This document shows positions 34,647 to 43,491 of a stretch of 64,000 nt of DNA, piece by piece (the stretch's first letter is position 1; each line of letters starts with the position of its first letter). The notes below the pieces were generated by a model. The model searched no databases. It saw nothing but the letters and a program-made list of their open reading frames with translations, and was not told where the DNA came from. The translations under genes were made by a program, and so were the position numbers. The DNA comes from Arthrobacter_B sp038069765. GTDB taxonomy: Bacteria; Actinomycetota; Actinomycetes; Actinomycetales; Micrococcaceae. The stretch is from positions 434,001-498,000 of the forward strand of contig NZ_JBBPFS010000003.1 in the NCBI RefSeq assembly GCF_038069765.1, written 5' to 3'.

Positions 34647-34730
34647 GGTGTCCTCATCGCTCTTCAGCTCCGTTGGGTCGGTCCTTTCCCAGCCTAGGAG
34701 CAGGGTGGAAGGGTCCGTAAGGGTCCGGGC

Positions 34731-35141
34731 CTATTCCCCGTCGAGGTAGAGCCAGTTCCCTCCGGTCCTGACGAAGCGGCTGGTTTCCTCCTGCACTCCG
34801 CGCTCGGCGCCGTCGCGGTAGTGGGCGCGGAACCGGACCGTCCCGCGGTCATCCAGCGGCCCGCCGGCGGCGGTATCAATGATGTCCAGCCGCCGCCACT
34901 GCAGATGCGGGTCCAGGTCAAGGGCTGCCGGACGGGTGGAGGGATGCCAGGTGTCCAGCAAATACTGTCGCTTGCCGGCGGCGAAGGCCGAATAGCGTGA
35001 GCGCATCAGCGCTTCGGCGGTGGGCGCCGTCTGTACCCCCGAGTGGTACTTGCCGCAGCAGCCGGCATAGGTTTCACCGCTGAGGCAGGGGCAGCGGTCC
35101 TCGGGTGCGGGCACGGCAAAAGCTGGATCCGGTGAAGTCAT
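34731..35141 (-). CDS. YchJ family (UPF0225) SEC-C-type protein
   Basis: 136 residues. CPCLSGETYAGCCGKYH at the N-terminus is a zinc-binding SEC-C-like motif, followed by LMRSRYSAFAAGKRQYLLDTWHPSTRP, the YchJ signature. NTF2-like core. Function unknown. GATACT lies exactly 6 bases upstream of the ATG, suggesting a leaderless message. Confidence 0.85.
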   Translation of the reverse strand: MTSPDPAFAVPAPEDRCPCLSGETYAGCCGKYHSGVQTAPTAEALMRSRYSAFAAGKRQYLLDTWHPSTRPAALDLDPHLQWRRLDIIDTAAGGPLDDRGTVRFRAHYRDGAERGVQEETSRFVRTGGNWLYLDGE

Positions 35142-35197
35142 GGCTCCAGTATCTCCGGTTCCGCTGCTCCCCCGGAGCAGCTCCCCTGCCTGCCGGG

Positions 35198-35518
35198 CTA
35201 GTTTTCCCTCCCGGCCGGGGAAGTTTCAGTTTCCAGGCTCAGGCGCACAGCCTCGATCGCCCCGTTGATCCGGTCCGCACGGCTCCGTGAAACTTCTCCC
35301 AGCCGCAATGCCGTCTCCAACCGGGCGGACAGGCTGTCCAGCCCGGTCAGGGATTCCTCATATTCCCCCGCTGCAGCCGCTTCGGAAATTTCGGACACCT
35401 GCTGCTGAAGCTCATCAGCAGCTTTGGGTTCGAGGGTGGGGACCTCGCATCCGGTCAGGGCCGCAACAACCACCGCCGTGCCCAGAATGACCGGCAGGGT
35501 GCGCCCCCGGCACCTCAC
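35198..35518 (-). CDS. Small predicted lipoprotein coupled to the kinase gene
   Basis: 106 residues with a signal sequence and lipobox VAALTGC (Cys near 24). The mature part is a helical, Glu/Ala-rich stretch (ELQQQVSEISEAAAAGEYEESL) of coiled-coil character. It overlaps the kinase stop by 4 bases (ATGA), so it is translated with the kinase and may be a membrane-anchored partner of it. No family recognised. Confidence 0.75.
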   Translation of the reverse strand: MRCRGRTLPVILGTAVVVAALTGCEVPTLEPKAADELQQQVSEISEAAAAGEYEESLTGLDSLSARLETALRLGEVSRSRADRINGAIEAVRLSLETETSPAGREN

Positions 35519-36969
35519 GGAGTGACGCTTTCCTGCAGCTCTTCCAGATGCTCGCCGAGCTGACCGGGAACTGCCGGATAACTCTGGTCCGGCGGGAAAA
35601 CACCCAGCCGGTCAGCCACCAGGATCACGGACGTCACCAGAACGGCCATCGCGACCATGGCCAGCAGGCTCCGCCCCGCCAGCGCCAGCCGCGAGGGGCG
35701 CTGCGGCACCGTCGCAGCCGAACCTGCGGGCCGTTTCCGGGCTGACCCGACCCGGGGCGGAACCCGAGGCGGGGACACTGCCCGGTACACGCCTTTCGAG
35801 CCGGTGGAATGATGCACGTCCCGGGGCTGGGCACCGGGACCGGGACGCCAATCCGCTGCCGGAACAGGCCCGCTGTCCGGGGCCGGATCAGGCCCGCTTT
35901 CCGGAGCCGGGACGCGACCGCTGTCCGGGACCGGATCAGGGTGGGAGAGGTTTACAGGCTCGGGCTCCGGAAGCTCTTCCGGCCGGCCTGTGGTGCCGGG
36001 AGCCTCGGCCGTCCTGATCCCGCCGGCGGTGGCAACACCGCCGTCGTCCCCGTCGCCGGTTTCCCGGTCCGCCTGAGACAGAGGCAGCGACTCCGGAGAC
36101 CCTCCGGAGGACCAGCGGTAGTCAAGCAGCGCCGCCGAGACCTCAGCTGCGGTTGGCCGCTGGTCCGGATCCCGTGAGGTCATGGATTTGAGCAGGGAGC
36201 ACCAGTAGTTGCCCAGTTCGTCCGGCACCTCGGGGTCGCGGCTCAGCCGGGCGATGGCTGCTTCGACCGCACTGCCGCCGAATTCAATGCGGCCGGTAAC
36301 GGATTCCAGCAGCACCAGGCCAAGCGAGTAGATGTCGCTGGAGAACCCGACGTCCTGGGCGCTGGCCTGCTCCGGACTCAGATAATTGGCGGTGCCCAGC
36401 GTGGCATTCGCGGCCGTGATCCGGGCGCCGTCGAGCATCCTCGCGATGCCGAAATCTGTGAGCTTGGCCCTCGGCAGGGTGCCTGTTATGACCGGCGGAA
36501 GCAGGATATTTGCCGGCTTCACGTCGCGGTGGATGACTCCCCGTCCGTGAATGTAGGCCAGTGCGCCGGCCAGCTCCGCGCCGAGGTAGGCCGCCTCGGC
36601 CGGAGGCAGCCGCTCGACGTCCCGGAGCCGCTTGCGCAGGTCCGGTCCGTCAACGAGTTCCATGACCAAAAAGGCACGGGGTTCGCCGGCTTCGCCGTCG
36701 TCGCGGCCGGCGTCGTCCTTGCCGGCATCAAAAAGTGTCACCAGGCCCGGATGGGAAAGGGACGCCAGCAACCGCATTTCGGTTTCCTGGCGGTCAACGT
36801 CGTCTGGGGCGACTGCGCTGGCCCGGAAGAGCTTTACGGCGATGTCACGGCCGAGAGCTTCATCCTGGCCCCGGTAGACGGTGGCCATGCCACCGTGGCC
36901 TATGGGTTCGTTGAGACGGTAACGCCCTGAGATGAGCCGGTTGGGGCCATCCGTTGCGAAACTTTCCAT
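35515..36969 (-). CDS. Membrane Ser/Thr protein kinase (PknB-like)
   Basis: 484 residues. Kinase domain about 16-285: glycine loop GHGGMATVYRG, Lys in IAVKLF, catalytic HRDVKPAN (near 147), DFG (near 168), and TANYLSPEQA as the activation-segment end. A Pro/Asp/Ser-rich linker of repeats (PDPVPDSGRVPAPESGPDP) follows, then a membrane helix near 430-452 (LLAMVAMAVLVTSVILV) and a short external tail. The tail is far smaller than the PASTA domains of PknB itself. Coupled to the 106-residue lipoprotein. Confidence 0.92.
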   Translation of the reverse strand: MESFATDGPNRLISGRYRLNEPIGHGGMATVYRGQDEALGRDIAVKLFRASAVAPDDVDRQETEMRLLASLSHPGLVTLFDAGKDDAGRDDGEAGEPRAFLVMELVDGPDLRKRLRDVERLPPAEAAYLGAELAGALAYIHGRGVIHRDVKPANILLPPVITGTLPRAKLTDFGIARMLDGARITAANATLGTANYLSPEQASAQDVGFSSDIYSLGLVLLESVTGRIEFGGSAVEAAIARLSRDPEVPDELGNYWCSLLKSMTSRDPDQRPTAAEVSAALLDYRWSSGGSPESLPLSQADRETGDGDDGGVATAGGIRTAEAPGTTGRPEELPEPEPVNLSHPDPVPDSGRVPAPESGPDPAPDSGPVPAADWRPGPGAQPRDVHHSTGSKGVYRAVSPPRVPPRVGSARKRPAGSAATVPQRPSRLALAGRSLLAMVAMAVLVTSVILVADRLGVFPPDQSYPAVPGQLGEHLEELQESVTP

Positions 36970-37085
36970 GCTGCAACCTCTTCTCCGCCCTTCAAGCGTA
37001 GCGGAGGGAAATCGTGGCGTAGATGGGCGGTGATGACTTTTTTTAGCCCCCTGCAGGGGCCTCGCGGAAGCGCACCCGCTGCGCT

Positions 37086-37123
37086 AAACTGCCCTGCTGT
37101 TTTGGGAAGCAGCAGGGCAGTTT
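37086..37123 (-). terminator. Terminator of the Nramp-like gene
   Basis: Perfect 14-base inverted repeat AAACTGCCCTGCTG (37086-37099 and 37110-37123) with a 10-base loop, 20 bases past the stop codon. Confidence 0.8.
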
Positions 37124-37143
37124 GGCGGGATGTTCAGCTGCGC

Positions 37144-38445
37144 TTAGAACGCCTTGACGACGGCGTCTACGAGCTGCTGGATTCCAAGGACGATGAACAG
37201 CAGGGCCGTGATTCCCAGCGCGATGTTGGTATGCAGTTTGTTTGCCCAGGCCTTGGGCACCCGGGTGCCGTTGAGCAGGCCGAGCAGCGTGATGGCCAGG
37301 AACGGCATGAAGAGGGATCCGAGGACACCGTAGGCCAGGATCAGGCCGATCGGCTTGCCGAGGATGAACAGGAGCATCGGCGGGAAAGTCAGCCACAGAA
37401 CGTAGAACTTGAAGTACTTGCCGCCGATGCGGGTGTCCGGATGGCCGGATTCCTTGCCCCGCATGTTACCCCAGAAGTCGGCGAACATCAGGGACACTCC
37501 GTTCCAGACGCCGATGATGGAGGAGAAGGACGCAGCCCAGAAACCCACCAGGAAGCCGGTACCGACAAAGTCGCCGTATTCAGCCTTCAGGACGTCATAA
37601 AGATCCAGCAGCCCTTCGTCGCCCGAGCTGAGGGAAACGCCTGCCGAACGGACAACTTCGGCGCCGACGATCAGCATGGCGATTACGAAGATGCCGGTCA
37701 TGACGTACGCCATGGAGTTGTCGATGCGCATGACCTTCATCCACTTCGGCGTGTACCAGCCCTTTTCCCGCAGCCAGTAGCCGTAGGCCGCGAGGGTGAT
37801 GGTTCCGCCGACGCCCCCGGCCAGCGCCAGGGTGTAGACGACGCCGCCCTCGGGAATGGTCGGCACCAGGCCGGCGAACATCTCCGGCAGGTTCGGGGCA
37901 GCGATGACGGCCAGCCCCACGACGGTAATGAACATGATGCCGACCAGTGCGGCGGTGATTTTCTCAAAGGTCGCATACCGGCCGAACCAGACCATGACGA
38001 ACCCGGCCAGGCCCATGAAGATGGCAAACGCCCACAACGGAATCCCCGGGAACAGGGCCGCCAGCGGCAGTGCCGCGGAAGACATGGCCGTGGCTCCGTA
38101 TACGAAACCCCAGATCATGATGTAGGGACCGAAGTACCAGGTGGTCCACTTCCCGAGTGAACGCCATCCTTCAAAAATGGTCTTCCCGGTAGCCAGGGTG
38201 TAGCGGCCGGCGCCTTCGACCAGGATGATCTTGAGGATCACGCCGAGGATCACTGCCCAGAGCAGCCCGTAGCCGTACTTGGAGCCCGCCACCAAAGTGG
38301 CAACCATGTCTGCCGCTCCCACGCCGGTTGCGGCCACCACCAGCCCGGGGCCGACGACCTTCCATTTGGCGGGGCGTCCGCCGTCGTCGTCCACCCGGTC
38401 CGCATGCGCGACCTGTGGCTTGGGAAGAGAACTGTTGTCGGCCAT
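37144..38445 (-). CDS. Nramp-related divalent-metal transporter, motif-deviating
   Basis: 433 residues from the ATG at 38445 with AAGGA upstream; about 11 helices. It aligns with COG1914 (Nramp): VVGPGLVVAATGVGAADMVATLVAG corresponds to the helix-1 unwound region. However, the canonical DPGN is replaced by GAAD, and in helix 6 the canonical MPH is replaced by GGTITLAAYGYW. Those residues bind the metal in Nramp proteins, so substrate or mechanism may differ. Monocistronic. Confidence 0.78.
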   Translation of the reverse strand: MADNSSLPKPQVAHADRVDDDGGRPAKWKVVGPGLVVAATGVGAADMVATLVAGSKYGYGLLWAVILGVILKIILVEGAGRYTLATGKTIFEGWRSLGKWTTWYFGPYIMIWGFVYGATAMSSAALPLAALFPGIPLWAFAIFMGLAGFVMVWFGRYATFEKITAALVGIMFITVVGLAVIAAPNLPEMFAGLVPTIPEGGVVYTLALAGGVGGTITLAAYGYWLREKGWYTPKWMKVMRIDNSMAYVMTGIFVIAMLIVGAEVVRSAGVSLSSGDEGLLDLYDVLKAEYGDFVGTGFLVGFWAASFSSIIGVWNGVSLMFADFWGNMRGKESGHPDTRIGGKYFKFYVLWLTFPPMLLFILGKPIGLILAYGVLGSLFMPFLAITLLGLLNGTRVPKAWANKLHTNIALGITALLFIVLGIQQLVDAVVKAF

Positions 38446-38553
38446 GAGCCAGAAATCCTTACTGCTGTGAATTTGGGCAGCCGCAATCACCTGTGGTTGC
38501 GGTCACTGGGGTCTATGCATTCTCTCACGTTGCGCGCATACTACCCCTCGGTG

Positions 38554-38940
38554 TTACCGGCAGCCAGAGGTATCCCATGGGTTCACGGCGCTGGCCCCGA
38601 GCACCACGTAATCCTGCGGCCGGTCCGTCACCACGCACAGGTCATGGCGGATCGCCGTCGAGGCCATCAAGGCGGTGAGCGTGCCGGCGCCGTGGTCCAG
38701 GTCTGCTGAAACCAGCGCTGTTTCATGGTCAACAGCCAGGATGTGGCAGGCGTAGCGTCCGGTAAGCTCCCGGAGCCAGGAGACATCCGCCCGGGGCAGC
38801 TCCCCAAGGGCCAGGACGGAGATGAAGATCCGCAGGCTGCTGCGGTTCCTCAAAAAGCCGACCACCGCGGGGCTGACATTCCCGCTGCGGATCTCTACCA
38901 ATACCGGCACGTCCAGCAGCAGTCCGGAGCGCCCGTTCAC
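38554..38940 (-). CDS. PIN-domain protein (VapC-like) with altered active site
   Basis: 128 residues. The layout matches FitB/VapC RNases: N-terminal hydrophobic strand LLLDVPVLVEIRSG, ISVLALGELPRA, and CVVTDRPQDYVVLGASAVNPW. The acidic residues Asp (LLLDV), Glu (LGEL) and the last Asp (RPQDY) are present, but the third, usually Asp in DALIAA, is Thr in LTALMAST, so nuclease activity may be reduced or lost. The GTG start overlaps the stop of a 52-residue upstream frame (GTGA), the usual order of antitoxin then toxin. Confidence 0.7.
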   Translation of the reverse strand: MNGRSGLLLDVPVLVEIRSGNVSPAVVGFLRNRSSLRIFISVLALGELPRADVSWLRELTGRYACHILAVDHETALVSADLDHGAGTLTALMASTAIRHDLCVVTDRPQDYVVLGASAVNPWDTSGCR

Positions 38941-39095
38941 TCCCGGTCCTCCGTCCCGGCAAGAAGAAAGTCCAGGAAAGAGGCCCGCGCCGTCACCACC
39001 TCCTCATAATCCTGCAGGGAAACAGCCTGCAGGACGTGGGCGGGCTGCGCGGAGGCGGGCGGGGCGGTGTGTGGGGGTGCTGTGGCTATGGTCAT
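38937..39095 (-). CDS. Small 52-residue partner of the PIN protein, possible antitoxin
   Basis: Translation gives a Pro/Ala-rich N-terminus (MTIATAPPHTAPPASAQPAH) and an acidic amphipathic C-terminus (VSLQDYEEVVTARASFLDF then LLAGTEDRE). Its stop overlaps the PIN start by 3-4 bases, as in type II toxin-antitoxin operons. It is shorter than usual Phd/VapB proteins and I do not recognise a DNA-binding fold, so the role rests on position alone. Confidence 0.5.
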   Translation of the reverse strand: MTIATAPPHTAPPASAQPAHVLQAVSLQDYEEVVTARASFLDFLLAGTEDRE

Positions 39096-39347
39096 GAGAA
39101 TAGGGCGCTGTGCGCCGGTCCTTTCGGCGTGCTCTTGCCGGCACCGGTTGCCCGAGGGCGAGTGCTGGCCGCTTCTTCATCCGAACCACCCAACGAGCGT
39201 GGGGTTGGTATGCGGCCAAGTCGGAGCTTGGCGGCCGCAGTTCTTGAAGCTGTTGGAAGTATAACCAGCTTTGCTCCCCGACCGGGCCAACCCGTCACGC
39301 GGGGAAGAAACTCATGGCGTTTTCCGGCATGACGCCTGAGAAAACTG

Positions 39348-39376
39348 TTGACCGGCGCGGCTCCTGAAGCTAGCGT
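39348..39376 (+). promoter_or_regulatory. Sigma-70-type promoter of the SDR gene
   Basis: TTGACC and TAGCGT with an ideal 17-base spacer. The predicted start near 39383 falls directly before the palindromic operator, so a bound repressor would block initiation. Confidence 0.55.
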
Positions 39377-39384
39377 TTCATCGA

Positions 39385-39399
39385 ACTGGTCAGACCAGT
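39385..39399. promoter_or_regulatory. GntR/FadR-type operator ACTGGTCAGACCAGT
   Basis: Perfect 15-base palindrome around a central A, of the TGGTCNGACCA class bound by FadR-subfamily GntR regulators. Its GGTCAGACCAGT core recurs at 46937-46948 next to the GntR gene. Confidence 0.7.
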
Positions 39400-39422
39400 G
39401 AAAGCCCTACGGAAGCCGAGAC

Positions 39423-40196
39423 ATGGATTACGCTGATCTCTTTGACCTTGCCGGCCGCCGGATGATGGTGGTGGGCGCCGGAAGCGGTATCGGCCGTGAA
39501 GCCGCCCTGGCCCTGGGCGCCCACGGGGCAAAGGTGGTGTGCGCCGACCGGGATGCCGCCTCCTCGGCGGCCACTGCCGGACGTATCGGTCCCGCCGCCG
39601 AATCCCTGGTGCTCGATGTCCTGGATACAGCCGCCGTGCAGGCTGCAGCGGAGCGTTACTCGGACCTTGACGCCCTGGTCTTTACCGCCGCCACCAATGT
39701 GCGCAAGCGCATCGAGGACTACACCATGGAGGAATTCGACCGCGTGGTCAATTTGAACCTCCGGGCGTCCTTCGCGCTGATCCGTGCCTTCGGACCCCGG
39801 ATGGCGGCGGGCGGGGGCGGGAGCATCATCGGCTTCTCCTCCATCCGTGCATCAACGGTGGAACCGGGCCAGAGCGCGTATGCGGCGACGAAAGCGGGGC
39901 TGGTCCAGCTCGCACGGACGGCGGCGGCGGAATTTGGCCCGGCCGGCGTCCGGGTGAACGTGATCGCCCCGGGCGTGGTCGAGACACCGCTGACCGCCCA
40001 GATCAAAGACAATCAGGCCTGGTATGACGCCTACGCGGCCAAAAGTGCGCTGGGCCGCTGGTCCCGTCCGGAAGAGCTGGCCGGCGCCGTGGTGTATCTG
40101 GCGTCCGATGCCTCCAGCTTCGTCACCGGATCAGTGCTGACCGTCGACGGCGGCTGGACCGCCGTCGACGGCCGGTTTGATCCGCCTGCTTCCTAG
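39423..40196 (+). CDS. SDR family oxidoreductase of the GntR regulon
   Basis: 257 residues. Rossmann MVVGAGSGIGREAALALG (GxxxGxG), acidic CADRDAAS suited to NAD, and the Ser-Tyr-Lys catalytic set in FSSIRASTVEPGQSAYAATKAG. The C-terminal LTVDGGWTAVDG is the usual SDR end. Probably oxidises a hydroxyl group of a product released by the amidase next door (inferred). It ends convergent with the amidase, overlapping by 4 bases. Confidence 0.88.
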   Translation: MDYADLFDLAGRRMMVVGAGSGIGREAALALGAHGAKVVCADRDAASSAATAGRIGPAAESLVLDVLDTAAVQAAAERYSDLDALVFTAATNVRKRIEDYTMEEFDRVVNLNLRASFALIRAFGPRMAAGGGGSIIGFSSIRASTVEPGQSAYAATKAGLVQLARTAAAEFGPAGVRVNVIAPGVVETPLTAQIKDNQAWYDAYAAKSALGRWSRPEELAGAVVYLASDASSFVTGSVLTVDGGWTAVDGRFDPPAS

Positions 40197-41638
40197 CGCA
40201 GGTCCGCCCAGTCCGGAACGGCCGACGCCGGCCGGTTGGCTTCATACCAGGCTGCGGCGCGGAGCAGCCTGTCGTCGCTTCCCACCGGCCCGGAGAGCTG
40301 CACGCCTATCGGCCGTCCGTCCGCTGTGAACCCGCAGTTCACCGTGGCGGCGGGCTGGCCGGACATGTTGTACGGAACGGTGAAACCGATGTGGGCCATA
40401 GTCCGGTCCGGATCCGGCACGGGCATGGGCTGTTCCGCCGGGAAGGCAGCCATGGGCGCCACCGGTGAGATCACGACGTCGAACCCGGCGGTTGCGCTGA
40501 TGGTGCGCTGCCGGATCGAGTCCATGCAGTTGTAGTGGCGGATTGTGTCGGTGCCGCTGAACGAGGCTGCGCGGGAGCACCAGCGGGTGATGTACTCCAG
40601 CAGCAGGGGTCGCTCCTCCGGTGCGAGGAGCTGCAGGTCGGCATATGAACGGGTGCGCCAGAAGTTGTCGAGTCCGTCCAGCAGGTCCTGAGTCATAAAC
40701 GGATCAAGAACCGCCGGAACGGCGCCGGCGGCAGCGAAGACATCCGCGACGCTCTGCACGGCCGCCAGCACTTCGGGTTCCACAGGCGCGCCGCAGCCCG
40801 CCTCGAGGTGCACGGCCACTCTGAGCTGCGCCGCGTCGGCGGGGGCGGGATCCCAGTTCATCTCCGGATAGGGCCGGGTGGAGTAGTCGCGGATATCGGG
40901 ACGGGCAACAATGCTCATGAGCGCGGCTGCGTCTTCGATGGTCCTGGCAAGCGGGCCGGCGGCTCGGCCCGGGTACGGCGCGTCAAGGGGAATCAGGCCC
41001 GCGCTGGGCTTCAGCGTTGCCAGCCCCTGCCAGGTTCCCGGCAGGCGGATGGATCCGCCAATGTCGGTGCCGATGTGCAGCGGACCGTAACCCGCTGCAG
41101 CCGCCGAGCCGGCACCGGCGCTCGAGCCGCCGGTGGTCCACGCCGGATTCCACGCGCTGCGGGAAATGCCGTGGCGGCTGGAGACGCCGGAGGACAGCAT
41201 CCCCCAGTCCGGCATGGTGGTGGAGCCGAGAACGACGACGCCGGCCTCGACGAGGCGGTCGGTGACCGGCGCATTGGCCCCGCTCACCGGCGGACGGGGA
41301 AGCGCCGTGCCCGAGGGTTTGGGCAGCCCTGTCCGCGCAATGTTCTCTTTGACGGTGCATGGAACTCCGTCATAGCGGCTGAGCGGGGCACCGGCCCGCC
41401 AGCGGGCATCACTGGCGCGGGCCTGCGCACGGACGTCGTCGGGATCGAAGAGGTAGAAGGCATTCAGTTCCGGTTCGCGGGCCTCCACGCGGGCGATGAC
41501 CGCTTCAGCCACCTCCTCCGGACTCAGTGTTCCCGCCGTGAAGGCCCGGCTCATATCCGCTGCGGAAAGGGCATGAAGGGAATCCTGCTCCGCCCCGGCC
41601 GTGCCCGTGGAGCCCGGTTCGTGTGCCGTTTCTGTCAT
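40193..41638 (-). CDS. Amidase signature family hydrolase
   Basis: 481 residues. Lys in CTVKENIARTG, Ser-cis-Ser in TGGSSAGAGSAAAAGYG and GSIRLPGTWQG form the Ser-Ser-Lys triad. The C-terminus GQPAATVNCGFTADGRPIGVQL is typical of the family. It hydrolyses an amide or ester; the substrate is unknown. It is the last gene of an operon with the peptide-type ABC importer, and the GntR operator lies upstream of that operon, so it probably acts on the imported molecule. Confidence 0.9.
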   Translation of the reverse strand: MTETAHEPGSTGTAGAEQDSLHALSAADMSRAFTAGTLSPEEVAEAVIARVEAREPELNAFYLFDPDDVRAQARASDARWRAGAPLSRYDGVPCTVKENIARTGLPKPSGTALPRPPVSGANAPVTDRLVEAGVVVLGSTTMPDWGMLSSGVSSRHGISRSAWNPAWTTGGSSAGAGSAAAAGYGPLHIGTDIGGSIRLPGTWQGLATLKPSAGLIPLDAPYPGRAAGPLARTIEDAAALMSIVARPDIRDYSTRPYPEMNWDPAPADAAQLRVAVHLEAGCGAPVEPEVLAAVQSVADVFAAAGAVPAVLDPFMTQDLLDGLDNFWRTRSYADLQLLAPEERPLLLEYITRWCSRAASFSGTDTIRHYNCMDSIRQRTISATAGFDVVISPVAPMAAFPAEQPMPVPDPDRTMAHIGFTVPYNMSGQPAATVNCGFTADGRPIGVQLSGPVGSDDRLLRAAAWYEANRPASAVPDWADLR

Positions 41639-41673
41639 CGTGGTCCTCCGTTGTGCGGGTCAGGAACGCGCGG

Positions 41674-43488
41674 TCAGTGCTGTGCTTGCCGTGCTGCCAG
41701 TTCCCCTCTCAGGGTCATGGAGGACCGCACCAGCGTTTTGGTGTACTCATGGACGGGATTGTCGTATATCTGCGCGGTCCGGCCGCTTTCCACGATGAGC
41801 CCCTGGTTCATGACAACGACGTTGTCGCAGATGTGCCGCACAACGCCGAGGTCATGGGAAACGAAAACCAGCGTTAGCCGGTACCGGTCCACCAGGTCGG
41901 AGAGCAGGTTCAGCACCTGGGCACGGACCGAGACGTCCAGGGCACTCACTGGTTCATCCGCGACAAGGACCCGGGGTTCGCAGATCAGGGCCCGGGCGAT
42001 GGAAATACGCTGGCGCTGACCGCCGGAGAACTGGTGCGGAAACCGGTCGGCTGCGTCCGGGCCGAGTCCCACGGCCTCGAGCATCTCCTCCACCCGGTCG
42101 CGGTGCCTGCGGGCATTGGCAGGCTCTCCCGGAAGCAGCAGCGGTTCGGCAACGATATCCCTGACCCGCATTCTCGGGTCCAGCGACCCCATCGGGTCCT
42201 GGAACACAATCTGCAGCTGTTGGCGCAGCTGCAGCAGCTGGCGTTCACGGGCGCCGGCCACTTCATTTCCCGCCACGCGCACGCTGCCCGACGTCGGCTG
42301 GTCAAGGCCTGCGAGGATCCGCAGCAGGGTGGACTTTCCCGATCCCGACTCCCCCACCACACCAAAACGCTGGCCTGCCGCCACGTCAAAGGAAATTCCC
42401 CGCAGGGCCCGGACCTCGGCGGGCCTGCCGAACAGTGAGCTTCGGCCCCGGCGGTAGGTCCGCACCAGGTCCCTGACGCTGATCAGCGGATCGCCGGACT
42501 CCGGCTCGGCAGGCGAGGCAGGCTCGGCAGCCGAGGCAGGCTCGGCAGCCGAGGCAGGCGCCGCGGACGGGGATTCGCGCGCACTGACCGGCGACGGCGC
42601 CGGACCGGGCGGCGCGCTGACCGTGGCGACCGGCGTGGTCCCCGGTTTCGGCGGTGCATATTCTGCGGCCGACGCGACCGTGAAGAGCCGTCCCCGGCTG
42701 TCCGTGGCCTCGAGGTCCGAGGCGCCCAGCAGTGCTTTTGTGTACAGGTGCTGCGGCCGGGTGAAGACGTCGTCCGCCGGTCCTTCCTCCACCACCCGCC
42801 CGTTGTTCATCACGAGTACGCGTTCGCAGATGTTCGCCACGACGGACAGGTCGTGGGTGATGAACAGGAGGCCTGTGCCGCGCTCCCGGACCGACTCCAG
42901 AACCAGATCCAGCACCTGGCGCTGCACCGTCACGTCCAGTGCCGTGGTGGGTTCATCGCAGATCAGCAGTGCCGGATCGTTGGCCAGTGCCATGGCCAGC
43001 ATGACGCGCTGGCGTTGCCCGCCGGAGAGCTGGTGCGGATACGCTGCGGCAGTCCGGGCGGGATCGGGCAGCCGGACCGATGCCAGCATCTCCACTGCCC
43101 GGGCGGCGGCGTCGCGGGAGGTGGCGGCGGTGCGGTGCTTGAGCATCACCTCGGCAACCTGCTTCCCCACCTTCATGAGGGGGTTGAGTGCGGTGAGGGG
43201 TTCCTGGAACACCATGGTCATGTCATTGCCGCGGATCCGGCGCAGGCGCCCGTCGGGAGCACCCACCAGGTTCCCGTCCGTCCCTGCGAGGCGGACGGAT
43301 CCGCGGGCTTGAACGCCCTCGGGCAGCAGACCCATCAGGGCGGTTGCCGTCATCGATTTGCCCGACCCGGATTCACCAATGAGCCCCACCCGCTCCCCCC
43401 TGCCCAGGGAGAGGAAGAAGTTATCCACGAGGACGCGGTCCTTCGTGGAAACGGTCAGGCCGTCAACCTGCAGCAAAGTCTCGGACAC
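41674..43488 (-). CDS. Fused double ABC ATPase of peptide type (DppD-DppF fusion)
   Basis: 604 residues with two complete ATPase cassettes in one chain: Walker A GESGSGKSMT and LSGGQRQR in the first half, GESGSGKSTL and FSGGQRQR in the second, separated by a Pro/Ala/Ser-rich linker of about 70 residues. Encoding DppD and DppF as a single protein is common in actinobacteria for peptide, nickel and glutathione importers. It drives the two permeases upstream. Confidence 0.9.
   Translation of the reverse strand: MSETLLQVDGLTVSTKDRVLVDNFFLSLGRGERVGLIGESGSGKSMTATALMGLLPEGVQARGSVRLAGTDGNLVGAPDGRLRRIRGNDMTMVFQEPLTALNPLMKVGKQVAEVMLKHRTAATSRDAAARAVEMLASVRLPDPARTAAAYPHQLSGGQRQRVMLAMALANDPALLICDEPTTALDVTVQRQVLDLVLESVRERGTGLLFITHDLSVVANICERVLVMNNGRVVEEGPADDVFTRPQHLYTKALLGASDLEATDSRGRLFTVASAAEYAPPKPGTTPVATVSAPPGPAPSPVSARESPSAAPASAAEPASAAEPASPAEPESGDPLISVRDLVRTYRRGRSSLFGRPAEVRALRGISFDVAAGQRFGVVGESGSGKSTLLRILAGLDQPTSGSVRVAGNEVAGARERQLLQLRQQLQIVFQDPMGSLDPRMRVRDIVAEPLLLPGEPANARRHRDRVEEMLEAVGLGPDAADRFPHQFSGGQRQRISIARALICEPRVLVADEPVSALDVSVRAQVLNLLSDLVDRYRLTLVFVSHDLGVVRHICDNVVVMNQGLIVESGRTAQIYDNPVHEYTKTLVRSSMTLRGELAARQAQH
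42515..42559. repeat. 18-bp tandem repeat in the ATPase linker
   Basis: GAGGCAGGCTCGGCAGCC at 42515-42532 and 42533-42550 plus half a third copy. It encodes Ala/Ser/Pro/Glu repeats of the linker between the two ATPase cassettes; in frame, so length variation would be tolerated. Confidence 0.8.
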
Positions 43489-43491
43489 GGG

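Larger units (their letters stand above)
39096..39422. other. Gene-free region: promoter and operator of the SDR gene
   Basis: 327 bases with no gene recognised. The right end holds a promoter (TTGACC 39348-39353, 17-base spacer, TAGCGT 39371-39376) and the GntR-type operator at 39385-39399. Nothing else is seen in the left 200 bases. Confidence 0.6.
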
